A DNA stretch of 33,181 bases, taken from the NCBI GenBank assembly GCA_027576995.1, contig JANBQC010000299.1, positions 1-33,181 of the forward strand, read 5' to 3'. The stretch's first letter is position 1. Each line of letters begins with the position of its first letter. The stretch is from Dimargaris cristalligena. Taxonomy: Eukaryota > Kickxellomycota > Dimargaritomycetes > Dimargaritales > Dimargaritaceae. Below the pieces are notes generated by a model. It had not been told where the DNA came from, did no database searches, and saw only the letters and a list, made by a program, of their open reading frames with translations. The translations under genes and the position numbers were made by a program. Shown here one piece after another: positions 18,869 through 28,906 of this stretch.

Positions 18869-19554
18869 GGCGAATGGATTGGCGGGAGAAAACGGAGGTT
18901 TTTTGGTGTCAGTGGCCGGGAAATCTATACTAGGTTGAAAAAGAGGGAGCGGAGTTGGCTATCACTATCGGGTTACCTAAGTCGGACCTGGAGTGTAGAA
19001 TAGCCTAAAATAAATTACGGATATCCGACAATAAAGGGAAGGTTTGGTTTTACAGAGTGAAAGAGGACTAGCAGTTGCTCCGCCACGGTTGCGTAAGGGA
19101 TAATAAAGGAAAGGAAGCAAGGGAGTTAGGTTGCACTTGTGAATCCCCCATGAGGTAACTTAGTCCTACCTAGGCGGGGGGTTCCGCAGGCCCAGGAACA
19201 AAAAGCCCAACGAACAATACCCTCGAACCCCGTGCCCCCTTCTCCTTACCTACTTCCTCCCTCGCAATACCTTTCCATTCCATTACAGTTCACTTTACTA
19301 GTTTATTCCTTTTATATACCCTTTAGTTGGGTCATTTTACCCTTTTGAAGCCATTCTCCAAACCCTCTCTTGTTTTATTGCGGGGCGCTCTACTTCTTGT
19401 CCCTCCTTCTACTCGCGTCCAATAGCAGAACTTCCCTCCTGACTGGGTCACCCCGTCCTCCCTACTACTTTTTTTTCCGCCTGATAACCTCCGCCCCACC
19501 CCCCTTTGTTCTCTTGTTTCCCTTCACTAACCCACCACCAGGTTAGTTGCCACC
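18869..19554. promoter_or_regulatory. Shared divergent promoter region of PNKP and Hv1
   Basis: This 686-bp stretch separates the two divergent start codons. The Hv1 side is strongly pyrimidine-rich from about 19220, with a TATATA at 19313-19318. From there to the Hv1 ATG there is no other ATG. Near the Hv1 start, CTAAC (19527-19531) followed by CCACCACCAG (ending 19541) resembles an intron 3' end, so a leader intron is possible. No coding frame is supported. Confidence 0.6.
19313..19318 (+). promoter_or_regulatory. TATA-like element of the Hv1 gene
   Basis: TATATA within TTTATATACC lies 242 bases upstream of the Hv1 start and is followed by an ATG-free, C/T-rich leader. Confidence 0.4.
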
Positions 19555-20364
19555 ATGCGCCCTTCATCGGTTGAGCCCCCACCCCGGGTCTCCTCCTCGT
19601 CCGAGGCCGATTCCGAAGCCGGTCTCGTGGCGGGTGAACCCCGCCGCCCGCGCGACCTCCGCCACGCCGCAGCCCAGGCCCTCGAAAGCCAAACCGCCCA
19701 TTCGGTCATCCTCGTTTTGGTCATTACGGACCTTATCATAGTTCTCCTGGAAATCGCCTTCAGTCTCTACAACCTGGACCACGAGATAGAACACCTCCTG
19801 TGGTTCCAAATCCTCAAGGGTATCTCGTGGGCCATTCTGGCCGTGTTTATCGTTGAGTGCATAGCTAAATTGCTCGTGTTCGGGTGGTCCTACTATTTGT
19901 TGGGCAAGGACGGCTGGGTGCATTCCCTGGATGCCCTGATTATCTGGGTATCGTTGATTGTCGAAGTGTGTCTGCACGGCCGGGAACGCGAACTGGCGTC
20001 CTTGCTCATCGTGCTCCGGCTGTGGCGTATTGTGCGTATCATGGACGGTGTGGCGTTGTCCGTGAAAATGAGCGCTGAGCGGGATGTCCATCGCCTCGAA
20101 GGGGAATTGGCCGCGCTAAAACACGACATGAACCAGTTGCGCGCTTCGAATACCCGCCTCGCCCGCGAACTCCAGGTCTACAAGGCGAAAGCACCTTCTT
20201 CCCAGTCGTTCACCCTGGCATCGACGATAACGATGCTGACACCGACAACCAACCCGGCAACGACAACAAAAGCCAGTCATCCCTATATGACCTCCTCTTC
20301 GTCCGGCGCACTCCCCGAGCTGGTCCGTTCCCCGGCGGGCCTGTCGTCGCCTAAATCAACCTAG
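19555..20364 (+). CDS. HVCN1: Voltage-gated proton channel Hv1
   Basis: The 269-residue protein is a voltage-sensor-only channel that lets protons leave the cell on depolarisation. An Arg/Pro/Ser-rich N-terminus (1-48) precedes S1 (about 50-71), S2 (91-109), S3 (124-140) and S4 (149-163). Core residues are present by alignment with human Hv1: Asp59 (selectivity Asp112), Glu66 (Glu119), Phe98, Glu101 and Lys105 in S2, Asp126 and Glu137 in S3, and Arg155, Arg158 and Arg161 in S4 (RLWRIVR) with Trp157. The C-terminus forms a coiled coil (about 170-210) with Leu181, 188, 195 and 202 at heptad spacing, the dimerisation element, then a Ser/Thr-rich tail. The zinc-binding histidines (human His140, His193) are Lys88 and Arg143 here, and human Asn214 is Asp164. 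It is one exon, with start context GCCACCATG. Identity is firm. Confidence 0.96.
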   Translation: MRPSSVEPPPRVSSSSEADSEAGLVAGEPRRPRDLRHAAAQALESQTAHSVILVLVITDLIIVLLEIAFSLYNLDHEIEHLLWFQILKGISWAILAVFIVECIAKLLVFGWSYYLLGKDGWVHSLDALIIWVSLIVEVCLHGRERELASLLIVLRLWRIVRIMDGVALSVKMSAERDVHRLEGELAALKHDMNQLRASNTRLARELQVYKAKAPSSQSFTLASTITMLTPTTNPATTTKASHPYMTSSSSGALPELVRSPAGLSSPKST

Positions 20365-20591
20365 ATAGATAACCACCACCCCGGCAAAAACACCTGTCGA
20401 CGGGGAGGTAGGGTATTGTACCTCCCCTTCTAACCCGAATTATCCATACACCGGTCCCGTGAGACCCGTCTCCGAATTTACTCAGCTTTCATCTTTTTTT
20501 GTTTTGCCTTACCATGCTAATTCACCCTTCACCGTAACGTATGAACCCACCCATACTAACCACCATTAACCTATCTTATTTGCGCCTTATT

Positions 20592-20625
<34 letters not shown>

Positions 20626-22316
20626 TATCTACTATACCATCTCGACGCCCATCTGTCGATTCTTGAATCATCCGATATCTCATCCAAATTCGTAACTTCG
20701 GACTTGGCTCGAAAACCACCTAGCAAACCGACAATCCCATTGCCCGTTTCTCTACATGACTCATTTGAACCGCCATTTCCTCTCATTCTAATTATCTGTT
20801 TTAAACACTATACCACTAAAGAGAAGCATTCCTACATTTAATCAGGAAGGTGTTGGATGCGCAACTCCATCCTATCGCGGCCACTTCCAATTGGCCCGTT
20901 AAGATCCGTCATCTGCACACAGCAGGGATGATAGTTGGCATTAAGGAGTGTGTGGAGAGAGGACACGGGTGGTTTAATTCACTCAAGCCTACACTGTGGC
21001 TTCCAAACCTCATTAAAATACCATTAATTCTTTTTTGTAAGAAAAAACTCCCCTCCGAATTAGGCGAGGCGGAGTCTAAGTCACCTACCTATTTACGGGG
21101 TCGGCAGGGTGTTGATAGTAGACTAATAAACCAAGTCCCTTTGGAGCGTTTGGATGGGCCCCGAAGCCCGCCACCATTACCACTACTAATTGGCGAGGCC
21201 TGAAACAGTAGGGCCATATCAGTCTCAAACTCAGGGGATGCCAGGAAGGTGGCTTAAGGCGTAAATGCCTTTGTAGGGCTGAGCCACTGGAAGGACCCAC
21301 CTAAGTTAAGAGCTCATATGGAATTTATTTAGATGCCCTAAAAGGAGGGAGGGACCCCTCATTTCAAAGCCGACCCCTTCGGTTCCCATCTACTGTCCAT
21401 TTGTTTGATGATGCTGAGAAGAATAGACCAACGGAGGATTTCCTAGTTGCTCCAGTGGCCCAGCCACCTAGTTCTTTGTATCATTATGAGGATTATGACT
21501 TTTCACTCTAGCCGCCAGTCTAATTCACCGCTATAATAAACCATTTGTCCTACATTCTTCATCTGACAGGTAATGTGTGTGTGGCGTGACTTTCTCCCAC
21601 TCGGTTCCGTTTATTGATGATGGCTAACAATGACTTTTACCTAATTAGATCCGCATCGCCTTATTAATCTACCCTTCTCAGGTGGCCAGGGGCCTATACC
21701 AGCTTGGCATGTTTGGCTAATCCCCTTGTTTCCGGAACTTCCAGCTGACCTGAACATGTAACCCTTGCGCAGCCGTCCTCCACGCATCAGCCGGCCTGAT
21801 AATGGGGGCGATTAAGCGGGGGTTTTATTTTATTTTTTCCGTTTAGTAGTTGGGAGGAAGTGGCGTATGGATATCGAGAATTCTTTTCAGAAACATCAGG
21901 CATGCCAATCTACAACATTAAGATGCCTTACTTCAAATTGTCCTCACTCTGATTTTCCTCCATCCCTAGGATTAACAGGGCACTAGCTTCAGCCAAGGGT
22001 TGGCCATTCCAGGGGTGCGCAATTCTTTTTTAGTAGACCGCGGTTATTGTGGATATTTATGTAGGGTAGACGATAAACTTGGCGATCGAATGATACTCGG
22101 CCATCCTGGTACCACTCTACATTGCCCTAAAAATCCTCAAATTATAGCGCATCATGTTCCTTTGGCCACGGGTAGCCATGAGGTATCTCCGACATTCTAA
22201 ACCTGACACTAAATCTTAACCCGGCTCTGATCCTAAGATACACGGGCTATTGAGATAAATGACATCTAAGCATTGACCCTGTGCTACATGACTTATCGGC
22301 TGATCATCCCCGATGG
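20365..22316. other. Gene-free spacer downstream of Hv1
   Basis: The beginning should be the Hv1 3' untranslated region. A pure CT run lies at 20595-20623. AATAAA occurs at 21125-21130 but is over 700 bases past the stop. An intron-like segment (CAG|GTAATG at 21570, GGCTAAC, then AATTAG ending at 21648) has no assignable exons. No gene is recognised. Confidence 0.45.
20595..20623 (+). repeat. (CT)14 microsatellite
   Basis: A perfect CT dinucleotide run about 230 bases after the Hv1 stop, in an already pyrimidine-rich segment. It may be transcribed as part of the 3' untranslated region. Confidence 0.95.
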
Positions 22317-22975
22317 ATGCTACGGCCACCCTTCGATTCGCCGCCTATCCAAACGCAATCAAGGTCCATCGCTGAATCAAGGGTAAAGCGGTTGAATCAA
22401 AAGATGGTTACCATAGACATGATCCCTAAACCCGCGCTTAAATTGCCGGGGGTGCTAAGGAGGATCCTAAAATAGGCTCTATTGATTATTATTGTTCGAC
22501 CCCAGAAAGGGGCATTGGGTGAATACAAGTGGGGGAAATGGCCGCCAATTCTAGTGAATATATCATTCACCGGAATCGGAGATGACCTGGTTGTACCTAG
22601 CACCTATAAAATCTACCACGCCATACCAGTTGGACCAGGGCGTGGAATTAGGGAGGAGTGGGAATTAGATACAATCGGATCCCTAGGGCCGAAGGCGGAG
22701 AAAATGCCCCTTGGAGGGATGTCATGTAAGGGTATGGCTGGAGTTATAGTGCTGGGAGTTTCCTTCATGATACGCTGGGAGCCCAAGGCCCAATATGACC
22801 TTTACAGGTGAGCACTACCCCGGTTAAAACTCTTAGGCATCCCCCCACTGACCCATCTTCCCGGTGGGGTACATGGATTGACTAACTTTTTCCCTTCCGC
22901 AGGTTCTCTCCAACAACCATTACACACCACCTGGAACCGACCCCGGTCTATTTAGTTTGGGACAGCAGTATATAA
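22317..22975 (+). CDS. Possible three-exon gene of unknown function
   Basis: Three segments (22317-22382, 22506-22807, 22903-22975) join in frame to 146 codons ending in TAA. Intron B (22808-22902) is textbook: ACAG|GTGAGC, TTGACTAAC, a T/C tract and CCGCAG. Intron A (22383-22505, AGG|GTAAAG to ACCCCAG) is weaker, but it removes the only in-frame TAG and keeps phase. The start ATG has no special context. The predicted protein is rich in Gly, Pro and Trp and resembles no family I know; codon use lacks the GC-rich third positions of the conserved genes. It could be a lineage-specific gene, a noncoding spliced RNA or chance. Confidence 0.22.
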
Positions 22976-24752
22976 CGCACACCTGATTGCGTGAGAGCGA
23001 AAGGCAAAGAGGGGGGGGGAATACTTTCCAGGCCGACCGTTGGGGAGGAAAGAGAGGGAAGGCGACGGATGCATTTCACAGGACATCCATAAATTCAGGT
23101 CAAGTGGACCCACCGCCATTCCACGCTGACTTAATAAAGAGACCGGGCAATCGGTACGTTTTAAGGTATTATTGTACCGTAATCAAGGGGGCGTTTTCCG
23201 GACCAGCCTGATCAATTACTACCCGTTGGTAGGGAGGGGAAAAGTCCAAAACACCTGGTCGACTCCTTTATTTGCCCAGGAACCCCTCGGAACACGGCAA
23301 GTTAATTAAACCATGGCCTTATTCATCCCTGGTCTAGGTGCTCGTTCCCCTTAGTACCACCCCTCCTGGCCCTAAAAAACATGCCATACCTACACCAGTG
23401 GAGTCAGTCAAAGGGTTTCCCACCCCAACTGATAAGGCCATTCTCGTCTGTGCGAGAGAGGATTGGGGGCGGGGGCAGAGTGATTAGCGAAGGTAATGAA
23501 TACACTGGACTGCCTTGAGTCGACTGCCACCGAGTCATCCGACCACACGGGCGTGTCAGCAGTGGGGAAGGGATTGGGAAAACACACCCACCAATTCCGA
23601 ATGACTCAGTCTAGACTGGGCCCAAGGGTGATAAGAAACCACAGGAAGAAGTCTCCTAAAGAGACGACGCGTCTTGCATTTCCACACCGCTGAACCATTA
23701 ACAATGGCTCAGGAAAACATGTGAATTAAATACTGCCTGCTAATATATACCCGCCCAAAGGGTTCGATTAAAGTGCGGCTCACTACGGCAGACCGACTGG
23801 GTATTAGGTGCGGAAGGCCCGGGAGGAGGTGGTGGTGGGTCATTGGGATATACGACTGTCGAAAATGGCTGGGAAGGTCCTCTCTCTCGCTCTCCCCACT
23901 TTCCTCTGCATTTCTCTTCCCAACTCATTCCAGGTATGCCCGGCAGTAGATGATTTTATTTTATTTCGGGCGGCGTTGCCCGCCGGTTAGTGGGTCTGCT
24001 GTTTTACCGGCTGTTTTCATCAGATCCCTTCACTACTCCACCAGTCGTCATAATCTGGCCCGGATGGGTTAAATTAACCCTTCCCCTCCTCCGCTTCCGT
24101 AGAATTCTCCGACGACGACTTTCGCCAACCTGTATAAAATCATTTGAATGAGTGGCTAAGCGCATACCCATACCTTTTAAATAAAAAACCCCGCCTTCAT
24201 AACACCTCCTTCTCCCACACCTGCACTTTGGTATTATGAATAGTGGAAGAGATAGAGACAGATGGATAGAGAGAGAGAAGGAAGGAGGGACAGGGCGAGG
24301 AGGGTGGTCCTTGTGACTGGCCTTGGGCCAGTGTATCCGTTACCTACTGGAATAAGTTCGCAGGCACAAGTCGTATGATACGTGTGCCGTCTTGGAAAAA
24401 CGACCGGTCCATATGACCCCATGACAAAACTGCCCGGCGGGTTTTTGAAACAAAGGAACGGCGGGACGGGGGGGGACCAGGGGCGGTAAGGCCCCTCCCT
24501 CCCTGAAATTATCGAATGATGGTAAAGTGTTGAGGAATGGAAACGAGGGACCGTTCATTTCTAAAGAGATGATAGAGAGAGAGTCCCTGAAAATAAACTA
24601 AGCTACGAACAACCACCACATGTGCCTGCCCAACGAAGCATTAATTGGTGGAAAACCAAAGGGGCGGTTGGTGGTGGTTGATGGAATATAGACGGGATGC
24701 GCCCAAGGTACAGTAAATAGGGGCAGTAGGGTCTAAATATGGGCACATTTGC

Positions 24753-24754
<2 letters not shown>
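22976..24754. other. Gene-free spacer with simple sequence
   Basis: No gene can be supported. A 41-codon frame at 23865-23990 starts ATGGCT with A at -3 and encodes a signal-like hydrophobic start, followed by a CAG|GTATG donor-like site. Purine-rich GA runs lie near 24240-24300, and a long G-run is near 24468-24475. Confidence 0.4.
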
Positions 24755-24783
<29 letters not shown>

Positions 24784-24784
24784 A
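24755..24784 (+). repeat. (CCAGA)6 tandem repeat
   Basis: Six perfect head-to-tail copies of the pentamer CCAGA followed by CC. There are no spacers between the units and no open frame is affected. Confidence 0.95.
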
Positions 24785-27600
24785 CCCAAACGGGTAACGG
24801 TTAGAGTAAGTAAGTGGGGTACATATATATACAGGCTAGAAACTAAGACGGCCCCGTTGCTTGACAGGTACCGTAACGAATGACCAAACGATTACAGCTC
24901 TGTGTCACTTGGGCTGACATTTCTGAGAAGGTATTGGTGTACCATCTACCTTCATCATATACATGACGAACGCGACCTATATATTCCTTTTCCACCAGGC
25001 CCTGTGGTTTATAGGCTACTACGCTGCAGATGCGCTTTGCTACCTATTGACGGTGAAAATATATACATGAGGCTGATTTGGGTGGCAGTGTGGCCTGAGT
25101 GCCCGAAGCAAATGAAGCCCTTGCACGGTGACACCACAGAAGCGTCGAGTCATGGGCAGCAACCATGTATCCAAATGGGGTTGAAGCGGGCGGAGGGATG
25201 CAGGTCTAGGGAAAATGGGGGAAGGGGGATCCCTATAGGGTAATAAAAAAGAGGGGAAGGGTTGATAAAGGTCAAAATAGAAAAATGGGGATATCCCAAG
25301 AATAAAACCTATCACCCCATTCTGCTATATTAAGAAAACAGCCGGTCGAATAGGGAGGGAAATAAAAGGGATTATATTACACCTATTTAGTCAACTGCGG
25401 CACCACGGACCCTTTTCCTTGCCTTGGGCGGGTTTAAATTTAAATGGGCCAAGTGAATCATCACAGAGTGTAAAACCACATTGCTACGGCAGAACCCTTA
25501 CTTTGGGGGGGGGGTGGGTTCACAGTCCAAAGGGGAGCCCCACATGATGACTAATGAAGGTTTGGCTGGGTAATGTGGTTGATGCACTCTGCCCCCCCAG
25601 CTACGGTAAGCCCACTCTCCACTTCAATACCATTGGATTGTTTGCCCATCAGCCTATTCTTCCTCCCTTATATTTCAGGATCTACCACCACCGACCTACT
25701 CTATCCACACCCCACTTGGGTTGTTATAAATATCTATATATCTATATATTATACATGCACCCTTTGTTTGCATCCTCTCCTATCCATTCACGGATGATCC
25801 ATATCGGTGGCCGTTGTATCATTTTCCCTATTTTTTTCTTCGTTCTTGGCGTGAACGTGGCTTGACCCAACGCCCAGACGGACATCGGATCAATAGGGGC
25901 TAATCACCCTCACGAACCGGTTGGAGGAAATCCTGAAACAATAAAAGAGAGGGTACGTGGAGATAATGTAGCAGGGAATGGCCAAGTGATAATTGAAAGA
26001 GAGGGAGAGAGAGAGGTATGAAAAGCCAGGTCTGGAGCTCGTCGTAATCCATTGAATCTTGGCGCTACCACCGCACATGGCCACACTTTTTACGGGACAG
26101 TGCCACGTCATGTAATTGTAGTAGTAGTAGTGGGAGAAGATGACAGCCACTGCTGACGACTGCCGTAGTAAGGAAACGGGTTAGTTTGCTATCGACGAGC
26201 AAGAGAGGCCGAATCCCCCCTCACTCGACCCTGACAATCGAAGAATATTCTCGGTGTGTTTCGTGTGTGATATGGGGGATTCCTGTCTGCGGCATAAAAT
26301 ATAATGGAATGACTGGATGTGTGGTTGGGTCGTCAACCAGTAACTACTGGGCAAACTACTTTTCTGGGTCTGGGGTTGGCTCTATTAGGTTTTTTCGGGT
26401 AACACATCCTATAATACGTCATACAAGCCACCCTCATGACATGTAGCCTTGGCGGCCAATTAGGTCTTCCATTAGTAAGCCTCCCTAATCCTTCTGCAGA
26501 GGTGTCATCACCATCAGGGGGTCTCCTATTAGATAATAAAGGTGATTTGAATCGTGCGATTTGGTGGTATAGCTCAATAACCAATCTGCATACATGTATT
26601 TCCCTATACAAAATAGACAAAGAGAGAAGATATTCACCAACTAAATAAACCTCATCCACTCAACAGCTTACCCGATTTGGGCACCCTGCCGAGCCGGCGG
26701 ATCAGCCCCACTATATCCCTTCCCTCGAATGTCTAGAGATAGGGTTACGTTTCCCCTATATTCCGTAATGCCACATCAGCCCATGTCGATTGCAGAATAA
26801 AATTCCGGAGCATCGGCTCCGCTCTTCGGACGAAGGTGCTGCAACTAATCCGGCCCATTCCAATTGACCTGGCAAAGGAGGTGAGGGGGTGGGTGGGGGC
26901 GTATGCGAGGAGATAGGGATGTGGCCCACTAGCAATAACGAATATATATAATACACATTTCCATTGATGATGCCTAGATACATCGATTCATTCATGCACA
27001 TCAGCGCAAGAGCCGAAAATTGGTATCCTCAAAGGAATGGCCGGTCAGCTAAAAAGGGTATACAGGGGAGGCATATGGCTGGTCCGAAGTAGCCGGAGAT
27101 TGGGCGATACATGGTCGATTAGAAGGAAAATAAGATGATTATAATCGCCGCTAACCTCGCTGGCTAATAATTCAACCCAATAACGGTAGGTGGTGCGTTA
27201 TCCAACTTTTGTTAGCCACACCCGTATCGATGTAATCTTCCGATTGGTATATTATACACCACCCATATACTACTCCCTTTCTTCCTTCCTTGAACTCGGT
27301 AGGTAATCTGTGAGTCATTTGGTTTTCGTCGGGTCTAGTGCAGTGCGGACGGGACTGGCGGAAGGAACCTAGATTCAAGTGGAATGTATAGTCCGATTCC
27401 CCGTCCACATTCCAGGGGCAAGTCGGCAGTAAATCACACATCTTTACCCCTTAAAATAACCCTTTCCATCTAGTACGAAGTAGGTGTCGGTCTCAAAAAA
27501 AGGTCAATGTTGACCGACCGATCGCCTGACCAGCCCCAACGTGCTCGGGAAATCTGATGGTCCAATTTTCCCTTCATTGTCAAGCCTTTTTGATATATAC
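24785..27600. other. Gene-free spacer with microsatellites
   Basis: No gene is recognised. It contains a 10-base G-run near 25504-25513, an intron-like segment at 25606-25678 (G|GTAAGC to a strong pyrimidine tract and TTTCAG), TATC/TA-rich runs at about 25728-25752, an AG-rich run near 25995-26016 and (TAG)n at 26118-26131. Open frames are short and without motifs. Confidence 0.4.
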
Positions 27601-28040
27601 ACCATTTTATTTTTTTCGGGAGTGGGGCGAGTGAGGGGAGGGGGGTAGTGGTGGTAGTGAAGGCTAGTATTTATTTTGGGTCCCCTGTTTGCGGGCAACA
27701 GTAGCCGGGCTACCGAGGGTCAAGACGAATGGACGTCAGTGAATGAACGAGTGATTGCATAAGGGGATACGCACCAGAATGGACGACCTCATCATGTGCG
27801 TATGTGTATGTTTATCTGACTATGCCTACGTCTATGTATGGCTTAGTTGAACGTATCACCTCGTTGAAGTGTTTTTCAGTTCGGCTCCGATTCACTCACT
27901 ACTGGGGGTTATAGCGGGCGTGACTGGTAGGGTTGTGAGCCATCCGAAAGTTGTCCGGCCACCCATTTGCCATCCATATTCACACACTCAGACAGGTATG
28001 CCCGTCCGGGATGGGCCCCTGAATAAGGGATAAGGGTAGA

Positions 28041-28080
28041 ATATAATATAATATAATAGAATAGATAATATAATATAATA
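28041..28080 (+). repeat. Imperfect ATAAT pentanucleotide repeat
   Basis: A 40-base run made of ATAAT/TATAA units with a central interruption (AGAATAG). It is purely A and T apart from the interruption, and lies in a gene-free region. Confidence 0.85.
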
Positions 28081-28880
28081 AATGATCTGAGAATCAATGT
28101 GGATCGGAATCTTGGAGGTATCCACATTAGTGTCACAAAAGGGTAGGGACAGGATGCCCGGGTGTCCCCAAATACCCTAAACCACGTGACGCTTGGTTTC
28201 ATCGGTTTTAATATTCTGGGGGGTAGGAAGGAGAGAGGGCATTTTGACCAAAATCCCCGAAAAGGGGGTCTAGATAGGTAAGGAGATAGTTGCTGTACGT
28301 CAACAAGTAAAATAAGGGTGGTATTTATTAAAGGGGCTACCGCGTGATAGCGGACCCCCCCCCCCAGGTCACGGTCGCTGCGGCCAATACCCTAGGTTCC
28401 AGCAATAGGATTAGGGGAAACTGTTCAGAAACGAATCTCCTCGATAGCCCAAATACGGAACAGAGCCCCCATGCTGACTCCGAAATACCTATAGGGGCAC
28501 TGGGCCCTAGAAATGCAGGTAATTCCCCTATACTTAAGGGACTAATAGAGCTTAGAAGAAGAAATTAAGCAGGAGGAGTTGAATGGGGTTACCCACATTG
28601 CCCTGGTTCGTTCCCTAGGCTCGCCGACTGGCTTTATCGGACATTCATCGTACACCCCACCCGCCTACGCTATGCCCCATGGTCGCATATCCTGCTTCCC
28701 GCCAGACCCATTGTTGCTTTTTTATAATATTGTTGCGCATGGCGACAGCCAAGTGTATTAACCATAATGTTCTACCGGTGGGTCCCGTTCCTGCCGGTAG
28801 CGAATGCGACTTCAGGCACCTCCACGAGGACTTCCTCTGTCCCATAGGATTGGGTCAGAGGAGCATGCCTTTTCAACGGC

Positions 28881-28906
28881 TTGTGTGTGTGTTTGTGTTT
28901 GTGTAT
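28881..28906 (+). repeat. GT-rich microsatellite
   Basis: Imperfect GT repeats broken by TTT; on the other strand they read as CA repeats. No gene is associated. Confidence 0.8.

Noticed and set aside
23755..23790. Possible tRNA T-arm (GGGTTCGATT)
   Set aside because: The second half of the B box (CC) is missing and no acceptor or anticodon stem can be folded around it.
24755..24786. CRISPR-like repeat array
   Set aside because: The units are 5 bases, directly tandem and without spacers, in a eukaryotic genome; it is a simple microsatellite.
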